From Rhizophagus irregularis (taxonomy: Eukaryota; Glomeromycota; Glomeromycetes; Glomerales; Glomeraceae), in the NCBI RefSeq assembly GCF_026210795.1, contig NC_089437.1:2418001-2482000 (forward strand): DNA of 64,000 bases, written 5' to 3'. Of this stretch, positions 38,952-51,165 are shown piece after piece. Within the stretch, counting starts at the first letter, position 1; each line of letters begins with the position of its first letter. The translations under genes and the position numbers were made by a program. The notes under the pieces were generated by a model that searched no databases, was not told the DNA's origin, and saw only the letters and a list, made by a program, of their open reading frames with translations.

Positions 38952-41900
38952 TTACTTAATAAATTGTTCATCTTTTTTATATTTAATGAATTCGACAAGA
39001 TTGATATATGCTTCATCCATACGGAGTCGTTGTTCACGTGATTTTTTCTCATCGATTGAGTTAGTCTACACATTTAAAAAGGTTAAATTTACATAAAATA
39101 AAAATTCCCATAAATAAATAAATTACAAATCCTTACAATATTATGAACATTATCAGCTATACTTTCTAATATATGTAAATAACCTTCATGAACAAATACA
39201 GGTTCGTCGTAGTCAAAATCTTTATCCGCATAAATATCAAATATAGCGTTCAATGATTCTGCAATGCATTCAATTGAAAGAGAATCCATTCGAGATAAAT
39301 CTGATAAACCTCGTATTATTCCAATAATAAACGTGCCAATCAACTATATTTTATGATATTAATTTAATTAGTGAACAAAAATAATTTAACCTAAAATAAT
39401 GAAAATAAATAAAAAAAAAGCTCTATTACCTTATTATCTTCTATTGCGTTTTGTCTCTTTGCAATTACCCCCAATGTGCCAATCAATTTAACACGCATGG
39501 ACTCCGATACAGTAGACTTATAACATTGAATAAATGATTGAATTTGATTTTCTACAAGTGGCTTATAATATTTATCAAGTAATTGAGAAAATTTCTAAAT
39601 AACGGGTAAAATTATTATCATTAAAATATGAAATATATACCATATCACCATTTAAACCTCTTGCCAAAGTCCATAAGCATCCAACTAGAGCTTCCAATAC
39701 AGTGCCTCTCATTTTTTGTCCTGGGTCTTCTGCTCCAACTTTTATACCTTTGCCCGCAACCTGATTTGCTAATTCGACAAGTCTTGTCCATGTATATTTA
39801 GCGGCATCCCGATGTTTAGTAAACCACCATTTCTCTTCAACAATATCTACCATTGTTAAAAAGAAGTTATTCATACACTCCACTGCTCTTAAATGTACCA
39901 TTGCAAGTGATTCTGTTATTGTAGGTACAACTGACTTCACAGGTATAACATTATGCCCCAACTGCTCCGGATATGAAAGAGATGTTGGCTTAGATAAACG
40001 GATAAGATCTGAAATTATATCAGTGGCGAATGCATTCAAAATTAGATGCTCCGGTCCATTTAGAAGAGATTGGTCGTGAGTATTTGACACTTGATCATCA
40101 ATATCCATGATTTTATTTTCTTTGAAACTATCGTTAATTTCAATTTCATCGTCATTTTGCATTTCATCCTGGAGGTTGTCATTGTCTATTTTAATGTAAA
40201 AAAGTAAATTAAATCATTCAAGAAAAGAAAAAGATAATAAAAATTAGTAATACCTTGGGAGAAACATTCCAAACAAATTTTTGCCAATAGTTCGAGGGCA
40301 AGTTGCAATATCGTTAATTTTGAATTTATACTAATAAGTTTTTCCTGTAATTAAAAAACTATTAGTTTCTGAAAAATAGTATGCATATGTAATATCCAAA
40401 TGTGAACCTCTTCCGCTGTAGGTAAATCATCTTTAGGATGTTTTGTTACAAAATCGGATATCTTCTATATAATAGGAAATAAGATAAATAAGATTTAAGA
40501 TCTATAATATTCTTAATTTAAAATATTGTAAATACATCACGTATACTTACTATATTTGAAGCTACCTCTTTAGCTTCATTGGCGGCAATTTCAATATCAA
40601 AATTTAAACAAGATTTTAAATAATTGTTTATGTATATATTAAAATCAGTCCCGGAAATGGGGGAAACAATGATAGAGTTGAGGTTCAAAATAATACCTAT
40701 ATAATGAATCAAAGATTATTGTTGTTATTATTGTTACTAGAATAACAAGAAATCAGAAACGATTTTGTTTATGTATATATAATAATAATTAAATACTACC
40801 ACAACACAGAACTTTAATGAGTATATGATCATCATTCAAATTTGTAGTTATTTCGAGATTTACAACATTCATCAATACTTGTACGTATTGTGGGTTTTGT
40901 TCAAACTGACCATGTATGTCTGAATTATCATCCGTTATTGTGTGAAGGCATTGTGCTAGATTGATTAAAAAATATATATATGTAGCATAAAATATATTGT
41001 AAGTGAACAAAGATTATATCATGTTTGAAAATGAAATCTATATATACCAGCGGCAACAAGAGTTTTTAGAGGAATTTTTTCAACTTGAGTAAAAAAAGCC
41101 ATTAGGAAGGGAACTATATTCATATTATTGATCCTTCTAAGTACCTTTTGTGAAGTTTCACTAAAAATTATGAATATATTTTTAATACAAAATGAAAAGC
41201 ATATAGTATATTATTTTAGTTATTTCTTGATACCTCAAAGCCCATAAAATGCAAATTATGTTCTCCGTAAAAATCCATATATTTTTCCTTGCGCCTTCAA
41301 TTGGATCAGATTTATGAGATATTCCTTTTAACAGGTTATCAATAATTATGGATATCTATAAATTATAATACAAAAAAAAATATTATATCTTCTTTATTCA
41401 AAAAAAAAATCTATACTTGTATTTATATTATTACTTTTGAGATAAGCATATTCAAGGGAGTTAAAATATCTTTATTGAACATTTCGGCACATATTTCATA
41501 TTCTCCTATAGCCGTTAGGTTCCTGTATGTAGAACAAATGTTTAAGAAATTCATTGCTTTGTCATATTTGAGATTTTTAGCTTATATCGAGCTATACAGT
41601 CACCTTAGAGTACCCACACACTCATAAACTACTTCATAGACTTCATCAGTTAAACGTTCTATTAATAATCTTATGAGATCCTTTGATAACAAAAGACGAC
41701 GAATCTTTTCTTCGCTTGCTATTAAATTGGACGCACAACTTGCCGCCCATGCGCGCTCAGTAGGATCAGCTGAAGACAACTTTTAAAATTGCTAATGAGA
41801 AACAATTGAAAAATTTTTGCACTTGAATAGAAATAACTAAAATAATATAAACCTGTTTAATGACTGGCAATACATCCGAACTTCTCGAAGCCTGAGAGTT

Positions 41901-42002
41901 GTTAATATTTTCAATTTCGATTTCCGTTTCTAAATCGTAGTTTATAATTGATGACATTGATTTTGCTAATTTGAATTTCTTTTTATTCGGTACTCTTCCC
42001 AT
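38952..42002 (-). CDS. SYO1: SYO1/HEATR3, ribosomal protein import adaptor
   Basis: Symportin carries uL5 and uL18 together into the nucleus with importin/Kap104 for 5S RNP assembly. Thirteen exons on the minus strand join in phase to 709 residues: 42002-41853, 41779-41604, 41522-41435, 41355-41234, 41160-41048, 40955-40800, 40696-40551, 40464-40408, 40344-40254, 40185-39641, 39594-39430, 39343-39137 and 39065-38952. The N-terminus is short and basic (MGRVPNKKKFKLAK), followed by ARM repeats (DPTERAWAASCASNLI, YEVVYECVGTLRNLTA). HEAT repeats run to the C-terminus. An acidic loop near residues 330-360 (NDDEIEINDSF) lies between them, where Syo1 binds uL5. It is divergent from RPA43, with 253 bases between starts. 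Confidence 0.85.
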
Positions 42003-42255
42003 ATTATTTGTAAAAGTGGGAATAGCAGATTATCTCTCAACATCTAATTGAAATTTTAGCGATAATCATTAAATATCATATGACTAGGGTGAAGATACTT
42101 TTAAATTCAACATTCTCAAAATTCATTTATTAGAATTACAGCAGGAAAAAGATAAAAATTGTATATTTTTAATAGATTTATTAGATAATACACATATACT
42201 CTCAAAATTTATATCTTTAAAGTTTCCGTTGATTACTAGTTTGATTTGATACAAT
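42003..42255. promoter_or_regulatory. Divergent promoter of SYO1 and RPA43
   Basis: A 253-bp gap drives two ribosome-production genes in opposite directions. TAGGGT at 42085-42090 is the reverse complement of ACCCTA, the Tbf1-type core found at ribosomal genes in several fungi. No clear PAC box was seen. Confidence 0.45.
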
Positions 42256-43208
42256 ATGAACAAGAAAATGAAACTCGGTAAAAACAAGAAAAAAGCAATA
42301 GTTGATGTCAACGAGATTGACAAGAGCACTAAATCAATTGAACGCTCCGAACAAGTCTGTTCATTAATTGATGGCTATGATATATTGTTAAAAGCGGACA
42401 AAACACCCTTACAAGTTGTTGCGGCAGATATGATAATAGATCTTCCGCCCAGTGCATTGGAAAACATTGAGGCGGGCGTAAAAAATTTTCTTAACGGTGT
42501 ATGTATGCATGAAATAGAACAATTTGAAGGGCTTGTCTTATCATATGGTAATATCGAATTTTGCGATAACTCAGGTATCATATTTGAAGATTCGCCATAT
42601 GCTCACTTTTTTATCCGTACTGAATTTCTGATATATAATGCATCAACCGGATATAAGTTATGTAAGCATTAATGTGATATCGTTTAATTTATTACTATTA
42701 TATTAACTGATTTCCGTTTTTTGTCAGTTGGGAGAGTTGCAAATCAATCACTTTCACATATACATCTTCACCTTTATGATCAATTCTACGTCAAGATCCC
42801 TCGCCATCATATCCCTCTTGATGTATTCTTGTGGAAAGATAATGATGAGTTTTATGATGCAATGTTCCTTGATAAACAACTCGACCTAGACAGAATGTAC
42901 GCTGAGGGTCAATGGGTCTTTTCTGACACGGGAGCAACCATCGAAGAAGACGCTTGGCTTGAATTCGAAGTGACGGGGTATAACTTACATTTTAATTTTA
43001 CTAATGTATACCTACATTACCGAATTAGTTGTTTATATATTTTTTTCATTGATATATGAAAAATTTTAGAGCTGACACGAATAATGGTCAGTTATACCTT
43101 ATTGGCTCATTACTTCATTATAGTAAGAATAATTATGATCAAGAAAAGGCGAAAACTCCTCCTTTGAAAACTAAAGGGAAAGAAAAGACTATTATTGAAG
43201 AGAATTAA
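42256..43208 (+). CDS. RPA43: RNA polymerase I subunit RPA43
   Basis: Stalk subunit of RNA polymerase I that contacts Rrn3 during rRNA initiation. Exons 42256-42661, 42728-42977 and 43070-43208 join in phase to 264 residues. The basic N-terminus precedes the RNAP7-like domain (LPPSALENIEAGVKNFL). The OB part begins with FGRVANQSLSHIHLHLYDQF, a family signature, and LEFEVTGADTNNGQLYLIGSL closes the barrel. The tail is Lys-rich. The length is a little short of budding yeast Rpa43 (326). Confidence 0.9.
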
Positions 43209-43695
43209 AATACACGCGCCGATCACCATTAAAACGTATTAAAAGCTAATTATTGAATTTTATAATATTTATGACAACTGCAAACTTCGTATAATTAAAT
43301 TAAACAGCATTGTTTATAGTGAATTATATAGCACGTACGTGACGAATATGTCACGGAGTATTGTGATATCATAGCCCGTTGACTTTGTAATAAAGAAACT
43401 AAAATTTTAACCCCGAAACAAGAAATTTTTTAACAAGGGCGCATAAAGTGCAGTTTAAGTAATTCATAAAATAAAAAAAAAAAAAATTTTTGTCGAATCC
43501 ATTGCTGTGTCATTAGGGTCCCGAAAACTCTGTGAAGTCTACGGAGACAATAATTGATTTGTAGTTACTTGATTCTTCACCTCTTATAAGTCAACTATAT
43601 TTAGGTATTGATGAATATTACATAAGTTTTGAACTGGTTCGAAAGTATACGATCAGACATCATATATTGACCATTAATATCTGATATCCACCAGC
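43209..43695. other. Intergenic region RPA43/SIP5
   Basis: About 490 bases holding the 3' flank of RPA43 and the promoter of SIP5. No gene is supported. Confidence 0.5.
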
Positions 43696-45770
43696 ATGGG
43701 AAACTCGATAGGCAAAGATAAAGGGGAAGAAACTGTAGACGGAGGTCAACTTATGCCACATGGAGTATATAAAGGACCACAGGATTGGGACTATAGGAGT
43801 GTCCGAAAACTCATCATAGAAAGGAAATTAGCGCCTTTTTATAAAGGGTTATCAGACTATGACGAGAGTTGGAATGAAGTTACAACTGCCTCTAATCTCC
43901 CAAAAAATGGTGAGGTCAAAATGCTTCTTTTAATGGCGAATATAACTCACAAGGAAGTATAGGAGCTAAAAGTTCCAACTTTAAATACTATAGGCACAAC
44001 AAAGGGTAAAGAGGTACCTCCGTCAAAATCGGTAGAAGCTCAACTATATAAGGGTGCTATCGAGTGTCCTATTTGCTTTTTGGTAAGCTACCATTTCAGA
44101 ATTTAACCCGATTTTTAGATATATTCTTTCAAAATGCATGAAAATTTCAAGACCATTCTTTATTCATTATTGAAAAATATAAAGATAGAATATTTGGAAA
44201 CAATGTCATTCATTCTTTATTTATTATATTAATTTATCTAATAATTATGTATAGTATTATCCGCGAAATATTAATCATTCTCGATGTTGTGATCAACCTA
44301 TCTGTACTGAATGTTTTGTTCAAATAAAACGACCGGAGAATGGTACATTAGGCGCAAATAATTCTCCAGCCGTATGCCCCTTCTGTGTAGAGCCTAATTT
44401 TGGTGTATGCTACAAACCACCTACTTTCAGTGCGGGTATCGGTAGTGAAAGCTCGGTATGTTATTAATTAATGGATTTATATTGTATTCTTTTTAATATA
44501 ATAATCATACCTTATTTATACCTTTTTGAATAGCCATCTACAACATCACTAAATACAAATAATTTAATTCCATCATCATCCTCAACTACCTCGCTTAATC
44601 CACAAGATGGGAAGCCTCGAAGAAAGAGTGTTAGCCATAAGAATCCGGATGTTGTTACTACCGGTAAGTCGTTTTTATAATGATAATAATGAAATGGTCA
44701 ATGTTTGCAGTAGAGGTCATTTAAATACATTTATGATAGTATTATTAAATTATGTTTTATATTCGTTGAGTTTGCAAATATCTGAAATTTGATGATTCAT
44801 TAATTTTATTTCATCAGATCAAATTCGCCCAGATTGGGCAGCGCGAGTCCTACAACAACCTCCTCGTCAACTTCCGACTCCAAGACGACCTACTAATACT
44901 TCACCTTCAAGACGTATCATGGTTCGCCCTGGAGGAGGCGGAAGCACCTACGTGACTTCATCAACCAATTCTTCTCGACGTAATAACCAACCTACTGGAG
45001 GCGAATATGGAGGATACTTGGCTGCTATGAGAATGGGTACGGACTTGGAAGAACTTATGGTCATGGAAGCAATCAGATTGAGTCTATTAGAACAAGAGGA
45101 AAGAGAAAGAAGAGAACGGGAAGAAAGAGATCAGACTGAAAGAACACAGGATGATAATTCTAATAATGCTTCATCATCTGACGGTTCTACAACAGAAACT
45201 ATAACGACACCTAATCTATCTAATAACGATGAAAATGGGGAAGGAGAGTTGCTTAATCGAATCGATAATAATTTTGTGAATATAGATGATGAGATACTTA
45301 CTTCAAGACGAGAACTACTGGAAAATGATGATGATGATGAAAGTTCCTCTATTTCTCATTCACATGATCAGACACCAACTACTGTATCAACACCAATAAC
45401 AGCAAGTACAGAAGATGGTACAATAACAAGTACATCGGCTCCATCGTCAAGAGGATCGGGACCATCTACTCCAAGCTCAACAAATTCTACCAACGAAGCT
45501 CTATCCCCTCCGTCATCTCCACTTACACACAATCATAATATCACATCATCAACGGAAATATCAACATCAGCAAGGGGTTCAAACGATGATTCACTTCTTC
45601 TTAATGAAATTGATGATCACGGTCAGACATCTGAACAAGTAAATGATATTAAAAAACCAACTGTAAGTATTTTGTTGAATAATGCATTAGGCGTTGATGA
45701 TGCGCTTGTGAAAAATGAAAGTGATGGTGATACTCGGGATCCAAGAGGAGGTTCATGGGGACCTGCTTGA
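43696..45770 (+). CDS. SIP5: SIP5-like RING-type protein
   Basis: SIP5 interacts with the Snf1 kinase and the Reg1/Glc7 phosphatase in yeast. Exons 43696-43909, 43994-44082, 44255-44455, 44534-44663 and 44818-45770 join in phase to 528 residues. The MGNSIG start is a likely N-myristoylation site. The signature [20 protein letters not shown] is near residue 35. A zinc module spans exons 2-3: [13 protein letters not shown], then [17 protein letters not shown] and CPFC, a RING-like set of eight Cys/His ligands. After it come long Ser/Thr/Pro and Asn-rich stretches with an acidic helical patch ([15 protein letters not shown]). If intron 1 (84 bases) is retained, a TAG at 43960 ends the frame, giving a short N-terminal product. 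Confidence 0.88.
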
Positions 45771-46860
45771 TTATTATTGTATTAAAGACGATATATCTAA
45801 GAATATGAGAGTTTAGAAAATCAAACAAACAATATTATATTTGATAATCTTTTATCGTTTGATTTAATTTATCATTTACAACAAATTGAGTCTATTTTGG
45901 CTTATTTATATATGAAGCATTCGTTTTACTAGCTTTTCATAAAATTTAAGGGCATTTAAAGTTAGAATAGGAAAGTGTTAAATATGATATATATGTATAT
46001 GTTTTGTGTATTTAGTATTTTTTTTTTTATTTTATTGAACTTTTATTTCAATATTTTTGTTTTTTTTGTATTATTTTAAATGTTTATATTCAATAATACA
46101 ATACAAATTTTGTGCATTCAATGTTCATTATTTGCTATTAAATTAAAAAAAATCATCGTGTACTTGTGGTTTTATCGTAAATATATTTTTCAGGGCCGTG
46201 ATATATATTAGCTAATTTTAGGGGGTGGAGGGTTAAGCAAAATCTTACATGATACAAAATTAAATATTTGATTAAAACCTGGGTGTGGGGAGTAAGGCTC
46301 CTTATATTAGCTAATAATTATTTACTTGCTATTTAACAAATAGAACGTCATGCCGATCATTCGATCATTGCTGATTATTAAAATCTTTGCAGTACTTATA
46401 TATGTTTTTTCTTTAATTATATACAATTGCTAATTATAATCCAAAAAAATTTGATCACAAATGATGATTAATATCTTGTTAAAATTATCTAAAAGTTATA
46501 ATTTTTTTTGGATCATTTTAAAATTACACCATATTATGTGATTTATAATTATTATATGGTGCATACTCGACAATCACGTGATAATGTTTCGCGCAAGTTT
46601 CATATCACGTGATCAGATATTGTCCAATAAAAAATGAGAATTTTTATATATTACACTGTTTCGTACATAATATTTTATGTCAAAATGAAATTTTATTCAC
46701 TGAAACTCTTCATATTTGAATTACATGGTATTGTAATATATAATGACCTTTTCCTAGGTATCTTACTAACTTGTTGTTGTCATTTTGTTTTATATGGCAT
46801 CAGTAAAGCCAGATCGAAATTTTCTTATTCACATGTGATGATTTTCTCATGAATCAGAAG
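45771..46860. other. Intergenic region before the transposon cluster
   Basis: AT-rich, with no gene. TATATTAGCTAAT recurs at 46204-46216 and 46303-46315. Two ATCACGTGAT palindromes lie near 46573 and 46604. Confidence 0.5.
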
Positions 46861-46964
46861 GTTTTCTCTAGAGCTCTGCACGGATCAGGTCAGGTCAGGT
46901 TACCTGGTTAACCTGAACCAAAATTTTTTTTCAGGTCAGGTCAGGTCAAATAAACCATTCTGAC

Positions 46965-47207
46965 TAAGGTTGCTTGCCGAAACCTAGGGATTTAGGCAAG
47001 ATGGCGTTTTGCTGAAAAGCAAAATTCTGCTGAAACTATATTAAAATTATATTAAAAACTGGTGAAACTTTGGAGAAAGGCGAAACTGCCAAAATTTATT
47101 ATAAATGCTGAAACTGCTGAAACTCTGCCAAAACTATAATAAATCTATAGTAAAATTTTGACGAAACTAATCGTAGAATTTTGAAGAGGTTTAGACAAGC
47201 AACCTTA
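46965..47207. mobile_element. MITE nested in the outer element
   Basis: 243 bp with perfect 12-bp inverted ends TAAGGTTGCTTG, extending imperfectly to about 22 bp. It is flanked by ATTCTGAC and GTTCTGAC (7 of 8). The interior has repeats of GCTGAAACT type and no coding frame. The 8-bp duplication points to hAT mobilisation. Confidence 0.75.
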
Positions 47208-47322
47208 GTTCTGACCCGACCTGACCCATTTGATCTGAAAGTATTCAGGTCACTTTGGATAACTCAGGTTACCTGAAGTTTTTTTATTATATTGAATATT
47301 TCAAGTAAAAAAACGTTTTGTA

Positions 47323-47700
47323 ACATTTTTTTCAATTTTACATATAAAAACGCCAGAATTATTAGTTCTGGCATTTTTCATTTTGATTTTACATGTAAAA
47401 ATGCTGAAACTATTCGTTTTGGCATTTTTTTTTCAATTTTACATGTAAAAATGCTAGAATCATTAGTTCTGGCTATACATGCTGCCCAAATTATTTTGGG
47501 ATGCCATAATTCATTCGGTTTATATATAATTTACTATGTAAAGTGCCAAAATAATTTGGGATGCCATAATTGAATTTGGGATTTTACTTATAATTACGGC
47601 AGTCCAAAATAATTTGGGTGGCATGTATAGTTCTAGCAGTTTTTCTTTTAATTTTATATACAAAAATGCCAGAACTATTAGTTTTGGCATTTTTTAATTT
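47323..47700. repeat. Tandem repeat with internal dyad, interrupted by a MITE
   Basis: Four diverged units of about 50-65 bases, each with TTTTACATGTAAAAATGC followed by a dyad such as GCCAGAA...TTCTGGC. The third unit is split by the insertion at 47474-47629. Confidence 0.65.
47474..47629. mobile_element. 156-bp MITE inside the tandem repeat
   Basis: Inverted ends TATACATGCTGCCCAAAT and TATACATGCCACCCAAAT extend for about 26 bp with two mismatches. Flanks are GTTCTGGC and GTTCTAGC (7 of 8). No coding capacity. Confidence 0.75.
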
Positions 47701-47751
47701 ATTTGACCCAAATATATGTCAGGTCAACAGGTCGGGTTGGATACCGACCAG

Positions 47752-50700
47752 CAGTGATGGGCATTGGAAGTTGGAAGCACATTTGGACTTCCAAATCTTC
47801 CAATTCCAATCATACTTCCAATTCCAATGAATTTTTATTGGAAGTTTGGAAGCACTTTATTACACGAACATATTTTATCCAATAAAATTAAATCAGATAC
47901 CAATACAAAAATTTTTAAAGGCTATTTTCAGTCCCTTGATCGCAACCTAGCATCTTCTTATTTGTTTCCCACTTTGACAAAATAAATAAATAAAAATGAA
48001 AATTTTTAAAGGCATTAAACGAAAAAAAGTTTTATTACGTTTTATTCATTTGATCCTATATTTAAGTAATTAGGAGCATTAAGAGATGAACTAAATAAAC
48101 TTTTAAGCTCCCATTTTGCTTTTTCGTCTATTGCTGGATGTATATATTCGCTTAAGAGATCACCTTCCATATTATTATTTGAATTACTCCTTAATTCCTC
48201 TTCCTCTTCCAATCGCGTTTACCTCTTCTTCTATTAACATCTCTTCCCACTCTCTCAATTCTTGTTCCCAATGTTCAGGGAGTAACAATAGTGTTATCTT
48301 CAATATCTTCGTCCTCTTCAATATTTGAATTTGGCGTAAAACCTTCAGAATCAGTTTCCATTGGAAGAGCATTTGAATCCAAAAATTGGATTTGACTTTG
48401 TTGTAATTCCTTTTCTCTTAACGAAAAATTAATAGATGTCCGAAGTTGACTCATTGCTAATATTTTTTCATTCTATTAAAAAAAAAAAAATTTTAATATT
48501 TTAATTAATAAAAGAAATGATAATTAAATAAATAAGAAACCTAACATTAAACAAATACTAAAGGATCTAATAAAAAAACTCGCCATAAAATAAATTAATA
48601 AATAAACCATTGTTTAATAATTAAATTAATTAATTCGTTATCAAAATTGGTATATATATATTAACTAAATAATGAAGTTCTAGCTTTAAACAACTTACTT
48701 TTAATCGGATTCACAGGCGAACTGTATGTAAAAAACCCATGGAAGACCACATTCGTTCAACAGATGCAGCATTCACACACATACCAAAAATTTTTAAAGC
48801 AACTGCAGCCAATTCTTTATAATCACCTTCTACGTATCCCCAAAATTTAAAAGCATCATCTCCAAATTGTTCAAAAGTCTTATTATTAAATGGTTCAACT
48901 TTCTGATGAAAATCTTCAAATTCCAATAATAATCGTAATGGGCATTTTTTAAACTACGCTTTATAATAATATGTCAAATATCGTCCTAAGGAAGTAAATG
49001 ATAAATTATTAAGGTCAGAATTGAAATATGCAAAACGATATTTTGGATGGAGAGCAAAAGAAAGTAAGAATAATGGCTGCTCCCATTGACTCCAACGTTT
49101 TTCTAATCGATCGATCATTTGATTGCCTAAATCTGTATCAGGAAATTGCTTTCAGAATTGCATAAAATATCCAAGAGCATGAAGCACTTCATAAAGACTC
49201 GCTTTATCACATTGCAGCTTATTTAAAACACCACAATAAGGTAATAAAATGTCTTGCAAAAGCTCAATTTTTTCCCACCAATCATTATCAAGAAGTATTT
49301 GGCAAAGTTCTGAATTCAAGTAAAGTTCATCTCCTGAACCAATTTGTGGACGTTCGTAACGAATTGCCAAATTCTAAAAATAATAAAAAAGCTTTTTTAA
49401 TTGTCGTATTATTATTATAAAAAATAAATAAAAAAAAAAATTACTCGTAGAGCTTGTTTAAATCGAATGAGACTTTTAAAGCAGAAATAATGACTGTTCC
49501 ATCTTGTTTCACCAGGAATTACAATTGAATAATATTTCTCATACAATTCATTTTGTATATCTCGCAATTTACTAATGAAATAACTATTATTTGCATTTTT
49601 AAAGTAAGAAGCAATTTTAATTGCTTTACTTGATGCAGTTTTCAAAATTGATGATTCTTTAAAAATATCTCCGATTGCTAGTTGACATTGGTGTGCAAAA
49701 CAAGGAAGAAAGACAATTTCTGCATATTCTAATCGAAGACGTCGCCTATGATAAATTATTAAATAAGTAATAGTTTGAAATTAATCATGCATCCATTTTA
49801 ATAATTTTATTTATTTACCGTGCTGCAGCATAAGCCGGTGCACTATCTGACACTATTGCATTAAGTTTAATACCTAATCTTTTAGTTTCTTGAATTAATC
49901 CAGTTATTTTTGGTATTACTTCAATTAACCGTTCACGTTCACTGCTAATGTCTAAAGCTTCCCATATTAAAATTTCACCTGAAGACGATATAAATAATGA
50001 TCCGAATATATGCTGATTTAAAATGTTCTTCCAACCATCAAACGCTAATACAACCCCAACTTTATCATTAATTAATTTATCATTTCTCAATGTATTCAAG
50101 TTTTCAGTTTCTTTCGTTAATATACGATTAGATAGAGCTTTTCTATTTGGTAATATGAGATGTGGATTTAAAAATTCAAAGAGTTCCAAGGTTGCAGGGT
50201 GATCAATCCACTGAAATGCAAAACCATTCGCTACTGACATTCTTAATAAAAGACGTTCAAATTTTGGTATTTCACTTTTAGTAGGAGTGCGAATGAGATT
50301 ATTTTTAATTGTATTTTTTGAATTAAAGTTGCGTGCAGATGATGTTGTTGAAGCAAATGACCCAAATGACTTTACCGAACCTGTTTCTTCTATTGATTTA
50401 AATTTTGGAATTTTGAAATTATACTGCAAAGATTTTAAATACTTTAAGACTTTTTCATCATTCTTACCAAATTCATTATCCACTTTTTTACGTTTTTGAC
50501 ATATTTCTTCTTCTATCTCATTATCTGTCAAATTAATAATATCATCTAGTTCTTCTTGATTTCCAATTTTTTCTCGAAAATATGGACAATTTTTCAAGTG
50601 ATTTTTAACTTGCAGTTTTTTATTTGTAAAAGTATTTCTTGAAAGTTCACTACTTTCCAACCTTTCAAAACAAGCAATACATGCCGCGTAGGTATTACAT

Positions 50701-51046
50701 GAATTTTGTTTTCCAAGAACCTTTATATATTTAGTAAGACGGTGGGTTCTGGGTCTTTTCATTATTAAAAAAAAGAATGAAACGATCACATAAAAACGTA
50801 TTGTAATTTTGATAATTAATATACGTGTCATTTACGTCATTCGTGACAATAAAATTACTAATTTTGTATTGGAAGCTTCCATTGGAAGCTTCCAATTACT
50901 ATGTCCAATTTCCAAGAATTTTGATTGGAAGCTTCCAATGCACATGAAACATTGGAAGATTGGCATCTTTCCAATTCTTCCAATTTTTTCCAATGGAACT
51001 TCCAATTCCAATAAATTTCATTGGAAGCTTCCAATGCACATCACTG
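47752..51046 (-). mobile_element. Full-length hAT element nested in the outer element
   Basis: 3,295 bp with inverted ends CAGTGATGGGCATTGGAAG and CAGTGATGTGCATTGGAAG (one mismatch) and a perfect 8-bp target duplication CCGACCAG (47744-47751 and 51047-51054). Both subterminal regions hold many TTGGAAG/CTTCCAA copies, likely transposase sites. It carries a decayed minus-strand transposase gene. Confidence 0.92.
48184..50762 (-). pseudogene. Decayed hAT transposase
   Basis: Starts at MKRPRTHRLTKY and holds a Cys/His pair region (CIACF...HLKNCPYF) suggesting a BED-like finger. It continues with SEIPKFERLLLRM, VVLAFDGWKN (first catalytic Asp region) and IVSDSAPAYAAAR (second), then later PGETRWNSHY and the C-terminal VNAASVERMWSSMGFLH dimerisation block. 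It is broken by nonsense codons after FMQF (about 49154), after YYKA (about 48957) and after HTVRL (about 48711), and by a frame change near 48283. Several introns separate the pieces. The upper catalytic region looks whole, so loss of function is fairly recent. Confidence 0.85.
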
Positions 51047-51165
51047 CCGACCAGCACTGACCTGACCCGTGTCAGGTCATAAATTTGATGACCTGACCTG
51101 AATATTTTGGGTCAACCCATCAGGTTACCCGATTTGTCAGGTCAAGTTGCAAAGCTCTAGTTTTC

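Larger units (their letters stand above)
46869..51159. mobile_element. Outer non-autonomous hAT-like element (host of nested insertions)
   Basis: Ends are TAGAGCTCTGCA and its imperfect inverse TGCAAAGCTCTA. The left target-site copy is GTTTTCTC (46861-46868). The matching copy is found at 52784-52791, because another element later inserted at the right edge. Subterminal CAGGTCAGGT/GACCTGA repeats fill both ends and resemble those of the hAT at 58422. After removing nested elements only about 600 bases remain and no transposase frame, so it depended on another copy. Confidence 0.75.

Noticed and set aside
43957-43962. Nonsense mutation in SIP5
   Set aside because: The stop lies inside a GT-AG intron (43910-43993) whose removal gives a clean frame.
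46573-46614. Pair of ATCACGTGAT sites as a promoter
   Set aside because: No gene starts nearby; the sites face a transposon cluster.
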